A stretch of DNA of 45,748 nucleotides from JAKOQB01 sp036824465 (GTDB lineage: Bacteria > Pseudomonadota > Gammaproteobacteria > Burkholderiales > Burkholderiaceae_F). The position numbers and the translations under genes were made by a program. This document shows, in pieces, positions 16,678 to 24,392 of this stretch (the first letter of the stretch is position 1; each line of letters opens with the position of its first letter). Below the pieces are notes generated by a model. That model was not told where the DNA came from, did no database searches, and was given only the letters and a program-made list of their open reading frames with translations. The stretch lies in NCBI GenBank assembly GCA_036824465.1, contig DAITAC010000022.1, forward strand, positions 1 to 45,748, in the 5' to 3' direction.

Positions 16678-16946
16678 GAGCTTCTCCGTGTGTAATTCGT
16701 ACGATGCGCTGTCGCCAGAAAGCCCGGATGCAAGGCGCGCAGCGCAGGACAGTAGCTCGGCCTACGGCCAAGCTGTGCAACGCCGCAGCCGGGCTTGCTG
16801 GCGGCAACCCTTCGGGACGGGCCTATGTGGCTCGCATTGCGTTGTTGCTCGTCGCTCATTTGGATCAACCAAACCGCGCTCCTCGCGCCTAGCACTGCAA
16901 GCCACATAGGCCCGTCGCACGCACGAATTACACACGGAGAAGCTCC
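16677..16946. mobile_element. 270-bp structured element with 24-bp perfect terminal inverted repeats (MITE-like)
   Basis: Bases 16677-16700 and 16923-16946 are perfect 24-bp inverted repeats; each outer end is itself a mini-hairpin (GGAG-CTT-CTCC). Inside are more nested inverted repeats: a 16-bp perfect pair at 16817-16832 / 16900-16915, and a long imperfect hairpin from about 16711 to 16805 (GCCAG-AAGCCCGG arms, an AGCTYGGCC pair near its tip). No transposase frame is present and no target duplication is obvious. It fits a non-autonomous, foldable mobile repeat. It fills the gap between the TusA fusion and the DsrC-like gene almost exactly: its left end starts at the last base of the stop codon, and its right end stops 4 bp before the next ATG, supplying GGAGAAG as a possible ribosome binding site. 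Confidence 0.8.
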
Positions 16947-16950
16947 CACA

Positions 16951-17280
16951 ATGGCATACGAGGTCAATGGCCAGACCCTGGAAACCGACGAAGAAGGGTA
17001 CCTGCTGGAGCCGTGCTTCGAAGACGAAGTCTGCACGGCGATCGCGCAAACTGAAGGCATCACCTTGACCGACGAGCACTGGAACGTGATCCGCTATCTG
17101 CGCGATCAGTACCGCGAGCACGGTCACACGCCGAACTTCCGCAACATGCTGAAGGATCTGACCGAACTGATGCCGCAGCACGACAGCAAAATGCTGTATG
17201 ACCTGTTCCCGGGCGGTCCGGCCAAGCAGGGAGTCCGCGTCGCGGGGCTGCCGAAACCGTTCGGCAAGGGCGGCTACTGA
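16951..17280 (+). CDS. DsrC-family protein lacking both C-terminal cysteines (RspA-like)
   Basis: The 109-residue protein starts MAYEVNGQTLETDEEGYL and aligns along its length with DsrC/TusE, including the FPGGPAKQ turn. The tail is KQGVRVAGLPKPFGKGGY: glycine replaces the first conserved cysteine and the penultimate cysteine is missing. DsrC homologues without these cysteines have been grouped as RspA (sulfur-related regulatory proteins), so a regulatory or decoy role is more likely than sulfur carriage. Two other cysteines (in EPCFEDEVCTAI, near residues 22 and 28) are not the family's active ones. Any ribosome binding site is GGAGAAG within the right arm of the inserted repeat. The genuine DsrC is at 11201-11536. 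Confidence 0.88.
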   Translation: MAYEVNGQTLETDEEGYLLEPCFEDEVCTAIAQTEGITLTDEHWNVIRYLRDQYREHGHTPNFRNMLKDLTELMPQHDSKMLYDLFPGGPAKQGVRVAGLPKPFGKGGY

Positions 17281-17314
17281 CCCTCCGATACCTCAGGGCG
17301 AACGGAAGGACTTT

Positions 17315-18013
17315 GTGAGCGGGATCACCGTGCTGCGGCGGACCAAGAGCCGCTTCTTCGCCAAGGGCAAGGCACGCGATCCGGCAACGCTCGCCAGCGT
17401 GGCCGCATTCACAACCTGGCGGCTCGGCCTCAACACCATCAAGCGCATGCGCAGCGCGCAGTTCGAGATCGAAGCGAGCCCGCAGTATTTCGCTTTTCTG
17501 CGCGAGTACCTGATCTTCCTGATCCAGGTCGCCGATCGCTTCGCGTTCTCGCGCCTGACACTGCCCGAGCGGCGGGTGTTCACGGTGTCGATGGTCAATC
17601 GGCTCGCCGAACAACAGGCCGAGAATCAGTCCCGGCTGCTTGGCGACGCGCACGATGACGTCCGGCGCAGTTTCATCGACCTGTTCAACACGCGCGCCGA
17701 CGAATATGCCGAATGCGGCTTCGACGACAACAGCGGGCCGGACTTCGCCTTCATGCGCTCCTGCAGCCATGCGCTGCTCGCCGTGGTCGCGCCGCAGGAC
17801 CGCGCCTGGATCACCGACCAGGTGATGTCGATCGAGGCTCCCGAGGCGGTCGATACGTTGCGCAAACTGATGGACAACGTCGTGAAGACCGCAGGATCGA
17901 TCATTGCCCCGGCCGGAGAAATATCGGCTGAAGAAGCGCAGGCCGAGCCCGGACCGTTGCCGGAAATGCCCGGCGTCGACGCACCGGTCGACGATCCGAT
18001 TCCACCGGAATGA
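17315..18013 (+). CDS. Unrecognised helical protein, 232 residues
   Basis: The chosen start is GTG at 17315, preceded by GGAAGGA; the open frame extends further upstream but only over the DsrC-like gene. The product is basic at the start (LRRTKSRFFAKGKAR), then mostly alpha-helical with a hydrophobic patch FLREYLIFLIQVADRFAF, and ends in an acidic proline-rich tail (PLPEMPGVDAPVDDPIPPE). There is no signal peptide; one helix may be membrane-associated. I know no family for it. Its stop overlaps the ATG of the dioxygenase by 4 bp, and it follows the DsrC-like gene by 34 bp, so it belongs to the accessory sulfur unit. Confidence 0.75.
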   Translation: MSGITVLRRTKSRFFAKGKARDPATLASVAAFTTWRLGLNTIKRMRSAQFEIEASPQYFAFLREYLIFLIQVADRFAFSRLTLPERRVFTVSMVNRLAEQQAENQSRLLGDAHDDVRRSFIDLFNTRADEYAECGFDDNSGPDFAFMRSCSHALLAVVAPQDRAWITDQVMSIEAPEAVDTLRKLMDNVVKTAGSIIAPAGEISAEEAQAEPGPLPEMPGVDAPVDDPIPPE

Positions 18014-18939
18014 CCGTGGCGTCGATCGCCGCGCCTCACTTCGACCTCACCGATCGTGCCGCTTATCAGGCCTGGCGTGATCGCAGGCTCACCGCGTATC
18101 CGCGGAGCATCGACGAACTGATCGTCGAAGTCGCCGATCCGCTGCACCTCACAGTCACCGAACGCGAGGCGCTGATCGCGCGTTGCAAACGCGCCAACAT
18201 GGCGATCTACGCAAGTGGTTGCAGGGCAGCGAGCGACGCAGACATTCCACGCCACGTTGGGGAGCAGCTTGGCCTGCGCACGCTCGACGTCAACTACCTG
18301 GCCGACGACGACGGCATCACGCCACTGGCCGCGACCGACAGCGGCACGCGCAGCGGCTATATCCCCTACACGAACCGCGCGCTCCGCTGGCACACCGACG
18401 GCTACTACAACCCGCCGGAACGCCGCATCCGCGCGATGATCCTGCACTGCGTACAGCGCGCCGAAGAAGGCGGAGAAAACCGCCTGCTCGACCACGAGCT
18501 CGCCTACATCGCGCTGCGCGATTCCGACCCGCGGCACATCGCGGCATTGATGCAGCCCGACGTGATGACGATTCCGGCGCGGTCGGAAGAAGGCGAAATC
18601 GCGCGCGGCGACCAGACCGGCCCGGTGTTCTCGGTGACCGAGGACGGCCGACTGCACATGCGCTACACGGCGCGCACGCGCAGTATCGCGTGGAAGGACG
18701 AACCTGCGGTTCACGCCGCCACGCAGGCACTGCTGCGCATCCTCGACACCGACCCGCACATCCTGCGTGCGCGGCTCGAGCCCGACATGGGCATCGTCTG
18801 CAACAACGTGCTGCACGACCGGTCGGCATTCACCGATTCCTCCTCGCATCGCCGCCTGGTTCTGCGCGCGCGCTACTACGAAGCCGTACGCCCGCCTCGC
18901 GGCGGGCCGGTAAGCCTGCTGCCGCCGTTGCCAGCTTAG
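18010..18939 (+). CDS. TauD/TfdA-like Fe(II)/2-oxoglutarate dioxygenase, 309 residues
   Basis: The protein has the iron-binding facial triad HxD...H: WHTDGYY gives His128 and Asp130, and VLHDRSAF gives the distal His269, followed by the 2-oxoglutarate-binding arginine region HRRLVLRARYYE. TauD itself releases sulfite from taurine, but the family (gamma-butyrobetaine hydroxylases, clavaminate synthase-like) is broad and the substrate cannot be told. The ATG overlaps the preceding stop (ATGA). It shares the operon with the TusA fusion and DsrC-like genes, so a sulfonate or sulfur-containing metabolite is an attractive guess, not a finding. Confidence 0.8.
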   Translation: MTVASIAAPHFDLTDRAAYQAWRDRRLTAYPRSIDELIVEVADPLHLTVTEREALIARCKRANMAIYASGCRAASDADIPRHVGEQLGLRTLDVNYLADDDGITPLAATDSGTRSGYIPYTNRALRWHTDGYYNPPERRIRAMILHCVQRAEEGGENRLLDHELAYIALRDSDPRHIAALMQPDVMTIPARSEEGEIARGDQTGPVFSVTEDGRLHMRYTARTRSIAWKDEPAVHAATQALLRILDTDPHILRARLEPDMGIVCNNVLHDRSAFTDSSSHRRLVLRARYYEAVRPPRGGPVSLLPPLPA

Positions 18940-18991
18940 GTGGGTGCGATCTGACGAGACGGTAGACTGGCCGGCGCTTCGCACCTCGCTC

Positions 18992-20563
18992 ATGAGCACA
19001 CCGCCCACGCCACGCAGCACCTCGCTTGACGACACGCTGATCCAGCGGCCACCCGTCACCGCGCGCGCCAAAGCGAACGGCGCCGAGGGCGTGGCCTTTC
19101 CGATTGTCGGCAGCGGTGGGCGAAGCAGCATTGTGACCGGCAAGCGCCTGTTCGCCGAAGCAGTTCAGGTGGCCGCGCCGCAATTGGCCGACGCCATCAT
19201 CGACGAACCCGATTGGCGGCATCGCTATCCGGCGCACTTGCGCGCCCAGATCGAACTGATGATCAACCAGCCGGCGACCGCCGTTTCCATCGCGCGTCGC
19301 GGTCTGGATACCGTATATCGCAGCTTCGAGTTCTGCCGCGATGGCGAATCGATGCCGCTCGACCTCGCGCTGCGTGCGCCGTGCGAAGACCGCCTGAACA
19401 CCGTCACCGTTGCCGGACAGGGAAACGAGGCGCCGCGCCTGGAGGTTCCCTACCGCGGTGAGAGGCTCGCCGGGTCGACTCTGGTCGCGCAACTGGATCA
19501 CTGGGTCGAGCGTGGGATAGCCGAGCCATCATTCGCATCCGCAATCGAGGCGGTGATCGCGAATCCGGATTGGCTTGACCTGTCCGACTGGAACATCGTC
19601 GCGCTCGGCGCCGGTGCGGAGTACAGCCCGTTTGCGACTCTGGCCTCGTGGCGCGCGACGCTGATCGCGGTCGACGTGCCGGACCCTGGTTTGTGGCGCC
19701 GACTGATCGATATCGCGCGGCGCGGCAACGGCCGCGTGCGCATCCCCGTCCGCGAGGGCTCGTCAGCCGACGATCCTCGCCTGCCCGATCTCGCCGGCGC
19801 TAGCCTGCTCACCGCCACACCGCAGATTCGGCACTGGCTCGTATCGATGCCGGAGCCGATGGCAATCGGCTGCTTTGCGTACCTCGATGGTGAAGCGCAT
19901 GTCCGCCTGTCGGTGGCGATGGATGCCATCGTCGCCGACCTGATCGCCCTCCGGCGCAATGTTGTACCCGCATATCTGCTGACACCCACCGACTGCTACG
20001 CGGTCCCGTTACGCACGGCTGAACAGTCCATCACTCGCTGGTACACGCGCGGTGCGAATCGCTTGTGGCAGGAGCCGCTGCGCTGGCTCAGTCGCGATCG
20101 CCTGTTCACTCCGAACGTATTGCGCATTCTCGACGGACCCGAGGGATTTCGCGCCGGCATTGTCGACGGGCTGGTTGTCGAGCAGGGACCGAATTACGCG
20201 CTGGCAAAGCGTCTGCAGCAGTGGCGTGCGCTGGTTGCGCACGCCGACGGCCTGCGTGTCTCCGCCAACGTCGCACCGGCCGCGCGCACGCAGTCGGTGG
20301 TCCAAAATCGCGCGCTGAAAGCTGCTTATAACGGCGCGCGCCTGTTCGACGTCGAGGTATTCGAGCCAGAAACGGCCAACGCGTTGATGGCGGCGCTGCT
20401 GGTGCACGACCTGCGCACGACCGGCGGCGCTGCAGCGCCCGACGCGACGCTCGCACATCCGCTGCAATTCTTCATGGAAGGCGCGCTGCACAGCGGCCTG
20501 TGGACGTTGCCGTTCCTGCCGCGCTCCGCGCTGCCGGTAGCGGCGCTGCTCGGGTATCTTTGA
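18992..20563 (+). CDS. Unrecognised protein, about 523 residues
   Basis: A long frame with coding-like composition ends in TGA at 20561-20563. I chose ATG 18992 (MSTPPTPRSTSLDD); a GTG at 18944, only 4 bp after the dioxygenase stop, would add 16 residues and cannot be excluded because neither has a strong ribosome binding site. The product has no signal peptide or long membrane helix. A central WNIVALGAGAEYSPFATLASW (residues ~195-215 region) resembles the start of a Rossmann-type nucleotide fold, and the C-terminus is helical. I do not recognise a family. It is convergent, 1 bp apart, with the peptidase gene, so it closes the accessory block. Confidence 0.7.
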   Translation: MSTPPTPRSTSLDDTLIQRPPVTARAKANGAEGVAFPIVGSGGRSSIVTGKRLFAEAVQVAAPQLADAIIDEPDWRHRYPAHLRAQIELMINQPATAVSIARRGLDTVYRSFEFCRDGESMPLDLALRAPCEDRLNTVTVAGQGNEAPRLEVPYRGERLAGSTLVAQLDHWVERGIAEPSFASAIEAVIANPDWLDLSDWNIVALGAGAEYSPFATLASWRATLIAVDVPDPGLWRRLIDIARRGNGRVRIPVREGSSADDPRLPDLAGASLLTATPQIRHWLVSMPEPMAIGCFAYLDGEAHVRLSVAMDAIVADLIALRRNVVPAYLLTPTDCYAVPLRTAEQSITRWYTRGANRLWQEPLRWLSRDRLFTPNVLRILDGPEGFRAGIVDGLVVEQGPNYALAKRLQQWRALVAHADGLRVSANVAPAARTQSVVQNRALKAAYNGARLFDVEVFEPETANALMAALLVHDLRTTGGAAAPDATLAHPLQFFMEGALHSGLWTLPFLPRSALPVAALLGYL

Positions 20564-20564
20564 C

Positions 20565-21164
20565 TCAGCCGGTACGGCGCCGCTGATCGATCCAGATCCG
20601 GTCGTCGCCGCTGTCGACGTGGACGAAATCCTTGCCGACGTAGAAACCCGTACCGCCGCGACCGAACAGGCTCGCCATTCCGGCCAGTTTCACGGGCGAC
20701 ACGCCCGGCACCACGATGTCTGCCGCCTTGCCGAGGATGTGCTGCGAATTGCGTGCAGCACCCTCGATCTTGCGATTGGTCGCCATCGTCCGATAGCCGG
20801 AGTTGATCTGGATCGGTGATTGATGTCCGTTGCGCCCGAGCCAGGTCTGCACACCGCACAGCACGTCGAGAAGATGGCGATCGATCGGAAAGATCCTCCC
20901 GGCGCGCTTGTCGCGCAGCAGCCAGCAGATGTTCTGATACTCGTCGCGATTGAATCCGGTTGTCGCGGTCCAGTAGGTCGCGCGCAATTCGTCTTCATCC
21001 CGCACCAGCCAAAGCTCGCGCTTGTCCTGCAGCAACGTGGCGCGCCAATCCTCGGACGGAGGGTTTCTCTGCGCGACGGCTTCCGTGGCCAGCGATGCGA
21101 GCGCGCAGCAACCGCAGGCCAGCACAAGCCGGCGGCGGTTCGGGGTGAAGTCGTTCGAAGCCAT
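20565..21164 (-). CDS. YcbK-like (DUF882, M15-type) exported peptidase
   Basis: The 199-residue protein has an N-terminal hydrophobic export signal with cysteines (RRLVLACGCCALASLA) after basic residues, possibly Tat or lipoprotein type. The domain pattern SGYRTMATNRK, ARNSQHILGKAADIVVPG and FVHVDSGDDRIW matches the YcbK/DUF882 family, relatives of zinc D,D- or L,D-carboxypeptidases, with the His and Asp of HILGKAADI and the His of HVDSG as metal ligands. A cell-wall role in the periplasm is expected. A GTG two codons upstream is an alternative start. There is no evident link to its neighbours. Confidence 0.82.
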   Translation of the reverse strand: MASNDFTPNRRRLVLACGCCALASLATEAVAQRNPPSEDWRATLLQDKRELWLVRDEDELRATYWTATTGFNRDEYQNICWLLRDKRAGRIFPIDRHLLDVLCGVQTWLGRNGHQSPIQINSGYRTMATNRKIEGAARNSQHILGKAADIVVPGVSPVKLAGMASLFGRGGTGFYVGKDFVHVDSGDDRIWIDQRRRTG

Positions 21165-21273
21165 CTTCACTTGTGGGATATGCGAGCCTGAATTCTAGGC
21201 CCGGCAGGTACGGTTGACACAGCCCCGCCGCCCCCAAAGTGCGCGAACGCCCGTCCGGCGGTCGCTTGCCTTT

Positions 21274-21759
21274 CTACGACTTTACGCCGCTCACCGATTC
21301 CACCGCTTCGCGCATCCGTGCGCGCACCACGCCCACACGACCTTCGTGCGCGATCGGGCTGTCCGGCTGCACCAGCCAGGTCATCAGATCCCGGATCGAG
21401 ATCAAGCCGACCGGGCTGGCACCGTCCTGCACCAGCAGGTGACGATATCGATGTACAACCATCAGGCGCAGTGCATCCTCCACCGTCGCCTGAGCCGAAA
21501 CCGTGCGCACATCCGCCGTCATCACCTGCGCAACGGTCGTCGTGCGGGGGTCAAGGTTGGCGGCGGCAACGCGCCGCAAAAGGTCGCGCTCGGTGAAGAT
21601 TCCTTCGATCGGTCCGGCGCCGGAACGAACAACAATGGCACCCACACCCTTGCTGCTCATCAGCGCGGCCGCGTTCGCCACCGTCGTCGTCGATGGCGTC
21701 CCCAGAACCTCGCGAATTTCCTTGCCTGCCAGCACATCCGCGATCGGTCGGTTCAGCAT
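21274..21759 (-). CDS. Two-CBS-domain protein, 161 residues
   Basis: Two consecutive CBS motifs occupy the protein: the first ends GAGPIEGIFTERDLLRRV, the second DGASPVGLISIRDLMTWLV. Such free-standing CBS pairs bind adenosine nucleotides and sense energy status. The ATG follows AGGAGG with good spacing. It is the last gene of the minus-strand unit containing the TRAP transporter, 26 bp after dctP, though its role there is unknown. Confidence 0.87.
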   Translation of the reverse strand: MLNRPIADVLAGKEIREVLGTPSTTTVANAAALMSSKGVGAIVVRSGAGPIEGIFTERDLLRRVAAANLDPRTTTVAQVMTADVRTVSAQATVEDALRLMVVHRYRHLLVQDGASPVGLISIRDLMTWLVQPDSPIAHEGRVGVVRARMREAVESVSGVKS

Positions 21760-21785
21760 GATCCCTCCTGTTTCGTTCGCTGAGG

Positions 21786-22757
21786 CTATTTCAGCGCCTG
21801 CAGCTTATCGTACGTCGCCTTGTCCCAGGTTGCATCGGGCCCGTTGTGCAACTTCATGACGGCTTCGCGGAACGGCGTGCGGTCAACACGCACGACGGTC
21901 TTGCCGCGCTTCTCGAATTCCGCGCCCAGCTTCTTCTCGATTTCGATGATCTCTGCCGTTGCGCGCGCCGCGCCTTCGCGCAGCACGTCCTCGAAGATCT
22001 TCTTGTCAGCGTCAGACAGCTTGTTCCAGGTCGGCCCGCCGACGATCGTCAGCAGTGCGTCAGTGATGTGCCCGGTCAGCACGATGAATTTCTGCACCTC
22101 GTAGAACTTCTTTGCATCAATCGTCGGCAGCGGGTTTTCCTGCGCATCGACCGTGCCGTTCTGCAGTGCCAGGTAGACCTCGGCAAACGCAATCGGCGTC
22201 GGATTCGCAGAGACTGCGCGCGGGAACATCGTGTACAGCGGCGCGTCGGGCACCCTGATCTTGAGGCCCTTCATGTCGGCCGGCGCGTTGATGGGTTTGT
22301 TCGACGTCACATGGCGTTCACCGTAGTAGGTGATCGCGACCACCTTGTTGCCTCCGCTCTTCTGGCGGTAGCCTTCCGAGAGTTCCCCAAGAAACGAACT
22401 GGTCGAATACGCCTTCCAGTGATTGAAGTCGCGGAACATGTAGGGCGCGCCGCCAATCGCCAGCGGGCCATAGGTGCGGCCGGCAAACAGTTGTCCCGTA
22501 TAGATGATGTCGACCGTGCCCAGCGTCAGACCCTGGTTGATGTCGGTCTCCTTGCCCAGCGTGGAAGCGGGAAATACCTCGATCTGATACCGGTTGCTGG
22601 TGCGCTTGGCGATTTCGCTGGCCGCCCACAATGCCGCGGTGTGATACGGCTCCGACGTCTCGTACACATGGGCGAACTTAAGCTTGGTTTGCGCACTGAC
22701 GCCGATTGCCGCCCAGAGCCCGGCGATCAGCGCCAGCAGTTGAATGCCTCGTTTCAT
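21786..22757 (-). CDS. TRAP transporter solute-binding protein (DctP family)
   Basis: The 323-residue protein starts at the ATG at 22757 behind AGGAGGAG; an upstream start at 22781 would precede the ribosome binding site. A signal peptide (RGIQLLALIAGLWAAIGVSA) is followed by TKLKFAHVYETSEPYHTAAL and the family's helix with a conserved arginine in MKGLKIRVPDAPLYTMF, which binds the substrate carboxylate. It captures an organic acid in the periplasm for DctQM. The gene sits 66 bp after the UxaA-family dehydratase, supporting a sugar acid (uronate or aldonate) as ligand. Confidence 0.92.
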   Translation of the reverse strand: MKRGIQLLALIAGLWAAIGVSAQTKLKFAHVYETSEPYHTAALWAASEIAKRTSNRYQIEVFPASTLGKETDINQGLTLGTVDIIYTGQLFAGRTYGPLAIGGAPYMFRDFNHWKAYSTSSFLGELSEGYRQKSGGNKVVAITYYGERHVTSNKPINAPADMKGLKIRVPDAPLYTMFPRAVSANPTPIAFAEVYLALQNGTVDAQENPLPTIDAKKFYEVQKFIVLTGHITDALLTIVGGPTWNKLSDADKKIFEDVLREGAARATAEIIEIEKKLGAEFEKRGKTVVRVDRTPFREAVMKLHNGPDATWDKATYDKLQALK

Positions 22758-22823
22758 GTCTCCTCCTGTTGTGCGCTCCATGTCGAAGCGTTTGCTGCCG
22801 TTGAACGTGTCGTGATAGCTCAG

Positions 22824-24383
22824 TTACATCGTTGCGCCAAGTTGCCAGGGCACGAATTCCTGTTGCCCATAGCCGTGCAACTCACTCTTGGATTTCCTGC
22901 CTGACGCTGCGTCCAGAATCAGGCTGAAGATACGCGCGCCGATATCCTCCACCGAATCATCACCATCAGCGATCCCGCCGCAATTCAGGTCGATATCGTC
23001 TTCCTGGCGCCGCCATAGTTCAGTGTTGGTCGACAGTTTCAGCGACGGCGACGGCGCGCAACCGTACGCCGAGCCGCGGCCGGTCGTGAACACGATCATA
23101 TTCGCGCCGCCCGCAACCTGCCCGGTGGCCGATACCGGGTCATAGCCCGGCGTGTCCATGTAGACGAAGCCCCGCTTGTCGACCGATTGCGCGTACTCGT
23201 AGACGTCCACCAGATTCGTGGTGCCGCCCTTGGCCACGGCGCCGAGCGATTTCTCCAGAATCGTGGTCAGCCCGCCCGCCTTGTTGCCGGGCGAGGGGTT
23301 GTTGTTCATCTCGCCGTGATTGCGCGCCGTGTAGTCCTCCCACCAATTGATGCGCGCGATCAGTTTCTCCCCTACCTCGCGCGAAACCGCGCGCCGGGTC
23401 AGCAGATGCTCGGCACCGTAGATCTCCGGCGTCTCCGACAGGATCGCGGTGCCGCCGTGCGCAACCAGCCGGTCGACCGCGTTGCCCAGCGCAGGATTGG
23501 CGGTGATCCCCGAGTAGCCGTCGGAGCCGCCGCACTGCAGGCCGAGCAGCAGATGGCTTGCAGGCACCTCCTCGCGCTGAACGCGATTCGCCTGCGGCAG
23601 CAGTTCGCGCACGCGCGCGACTCCACTTCCGATTGCCTTCGTCGTGCCGCCGCTGTCCTGGATGCTGAACACCTGGAGTGCGTCGCTTTCCTTCAGTTGC
23701 TCCGCGCCAAGCCACGAACTGATCTGATTGGTCTCGCAACCCAAGCCGACGACCAGCACCGCGGCGAAGTTCGCATGGCGTGCGTAGCCGCCCAGCGTGC
23801 GACGGAGCACATGCAACGCTTCGCCCATGTCCATGCCGCAGCCGGTGCCGTGCGTCAGAGCGACCACGCCATCGACATTCGGAAAGTCTCCGAGCGCCTG
23901 CGGAAAGACATCGCGCCGGAACTGATCCGCGATCGAGCGCACTACGGTCGCGGAGCAGTTCACGCTCGACAGGATGCCGATGTAGTTGCGCGTCGCGACG
24001 CGACCGTCGGCGCGGACGATGCCGTGGAAGGTCGCCGGTCTCTCCACATACCGGGTCGGCTTCACGTCCGCGCAGAACGCGTAATCGCGCGCCGCATTTC
24101 CCAGATTGGCACCGTGCTCCGGCCCGATTTCCAGGTTATGCAGGTGCACGTGTTCGCCGGCGCGGATGTCACGCTTCGCAAAACCGATGATCTGGTTGTA
24201 GCGCCGCACCGGCGCGCCCTTCGTGATCGCACGCACCGCGACCTTGTGCCCCGGCGGCACCAGCCCACTGATGGGTATACCTTCGACCATCGTGCCGGAC
24301 ACGAGCTGCCGGCGCGCGATCACGACATCGTCCGCCGGATGCAGGCGCAGCACCGGAGCAATGCTTTCACTGACTGCGGACAT
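22824..24383 (-). CDS. UxaA/GarD-family sugar-acid dehydratase, 519 residues
   Basis: An N-terminal SAF domain (residues ~15-90) is followed by the D-galactarate/altronate dehydratase core with GIVRADGRVATRNYIGILSS (about 120-140), THGTGCGMDM, GLGCETNQI, GLQCGGSDGYSG and a late FTTGRGSAYGCAPSPSLK. Family enzymes are iron-dependent and dehydrate aldonates or aldarates to 2-keto-3-deoxy acids. The length matches single-chain UxaA proteins. It lies between dctM and dctP of a TRAP system and opposite an SDR and an FAH hydrolase, so it probably makes the keto-deoxy acid those enzymes use. The precise substrate is not readable. The ATG follows GAGGAAG. Confidence 0.88.
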   Translation of the reverse strand: MSAVSESIAPVLRLHPADDVVIARRQLVSGTMVEGIPISGLVPPGHKVAVRAITKGAPVRRYNQIIGFAKRDIRAGEHVHLHNLEIGPEHGANLGNAARDYAFCADVKPTRYVERPATFHGIVRADGRVATRNYIGILSSVNCSATVVRSIADQFRRDVFPQALGDFPNVDGVVALTHGTGCGMDMGEALHVLRRTLGGYARHANFAAVLVVGLGCETNQISSWLGAEQLKESDALQVFSIQDSGGTTKAIGSGVARVRELLPQANRVQREEVPASHLLLGLQCGGSDGYSGITANPALGNAVDRLVAHGGTAILSETPEIYGAEHLLTRRAVSREVGEKLIARINWWEDYTARNHGEMNNNPSPGNKAGGLTTILEKSLGAVAKGGTTNLVDVYEYAQSVDKRGFVYMDTPGYDPVSATGQVAGGANMIVFTTGRGSAYGCAPSPSLKLSTNTELWRRQEDDIDLNCGGIADGDDSVEDIGARIFSLILDAASGRKSKSELHGYGQQEFVPWQLGATM

Positions 24384-24392
24384 CTTTCTTCC

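Noticed and set aside
16688..16909. Short frames inside the 270-bp inverted-repeat element
   Set aside because: They cross the hairpin arms, lack ribosome binding sites and exist only because the structured repeat is free of stops.
15338..17280. CRISPR array or cas operon suggested by the Cas6-like protein
   Set aside because: No direct repeats with regular spacers are visible in this block or elsewhere in the window, and no other cas-like protein was found; the inverted repeats at 16677-16946 are not a CRISPR array.
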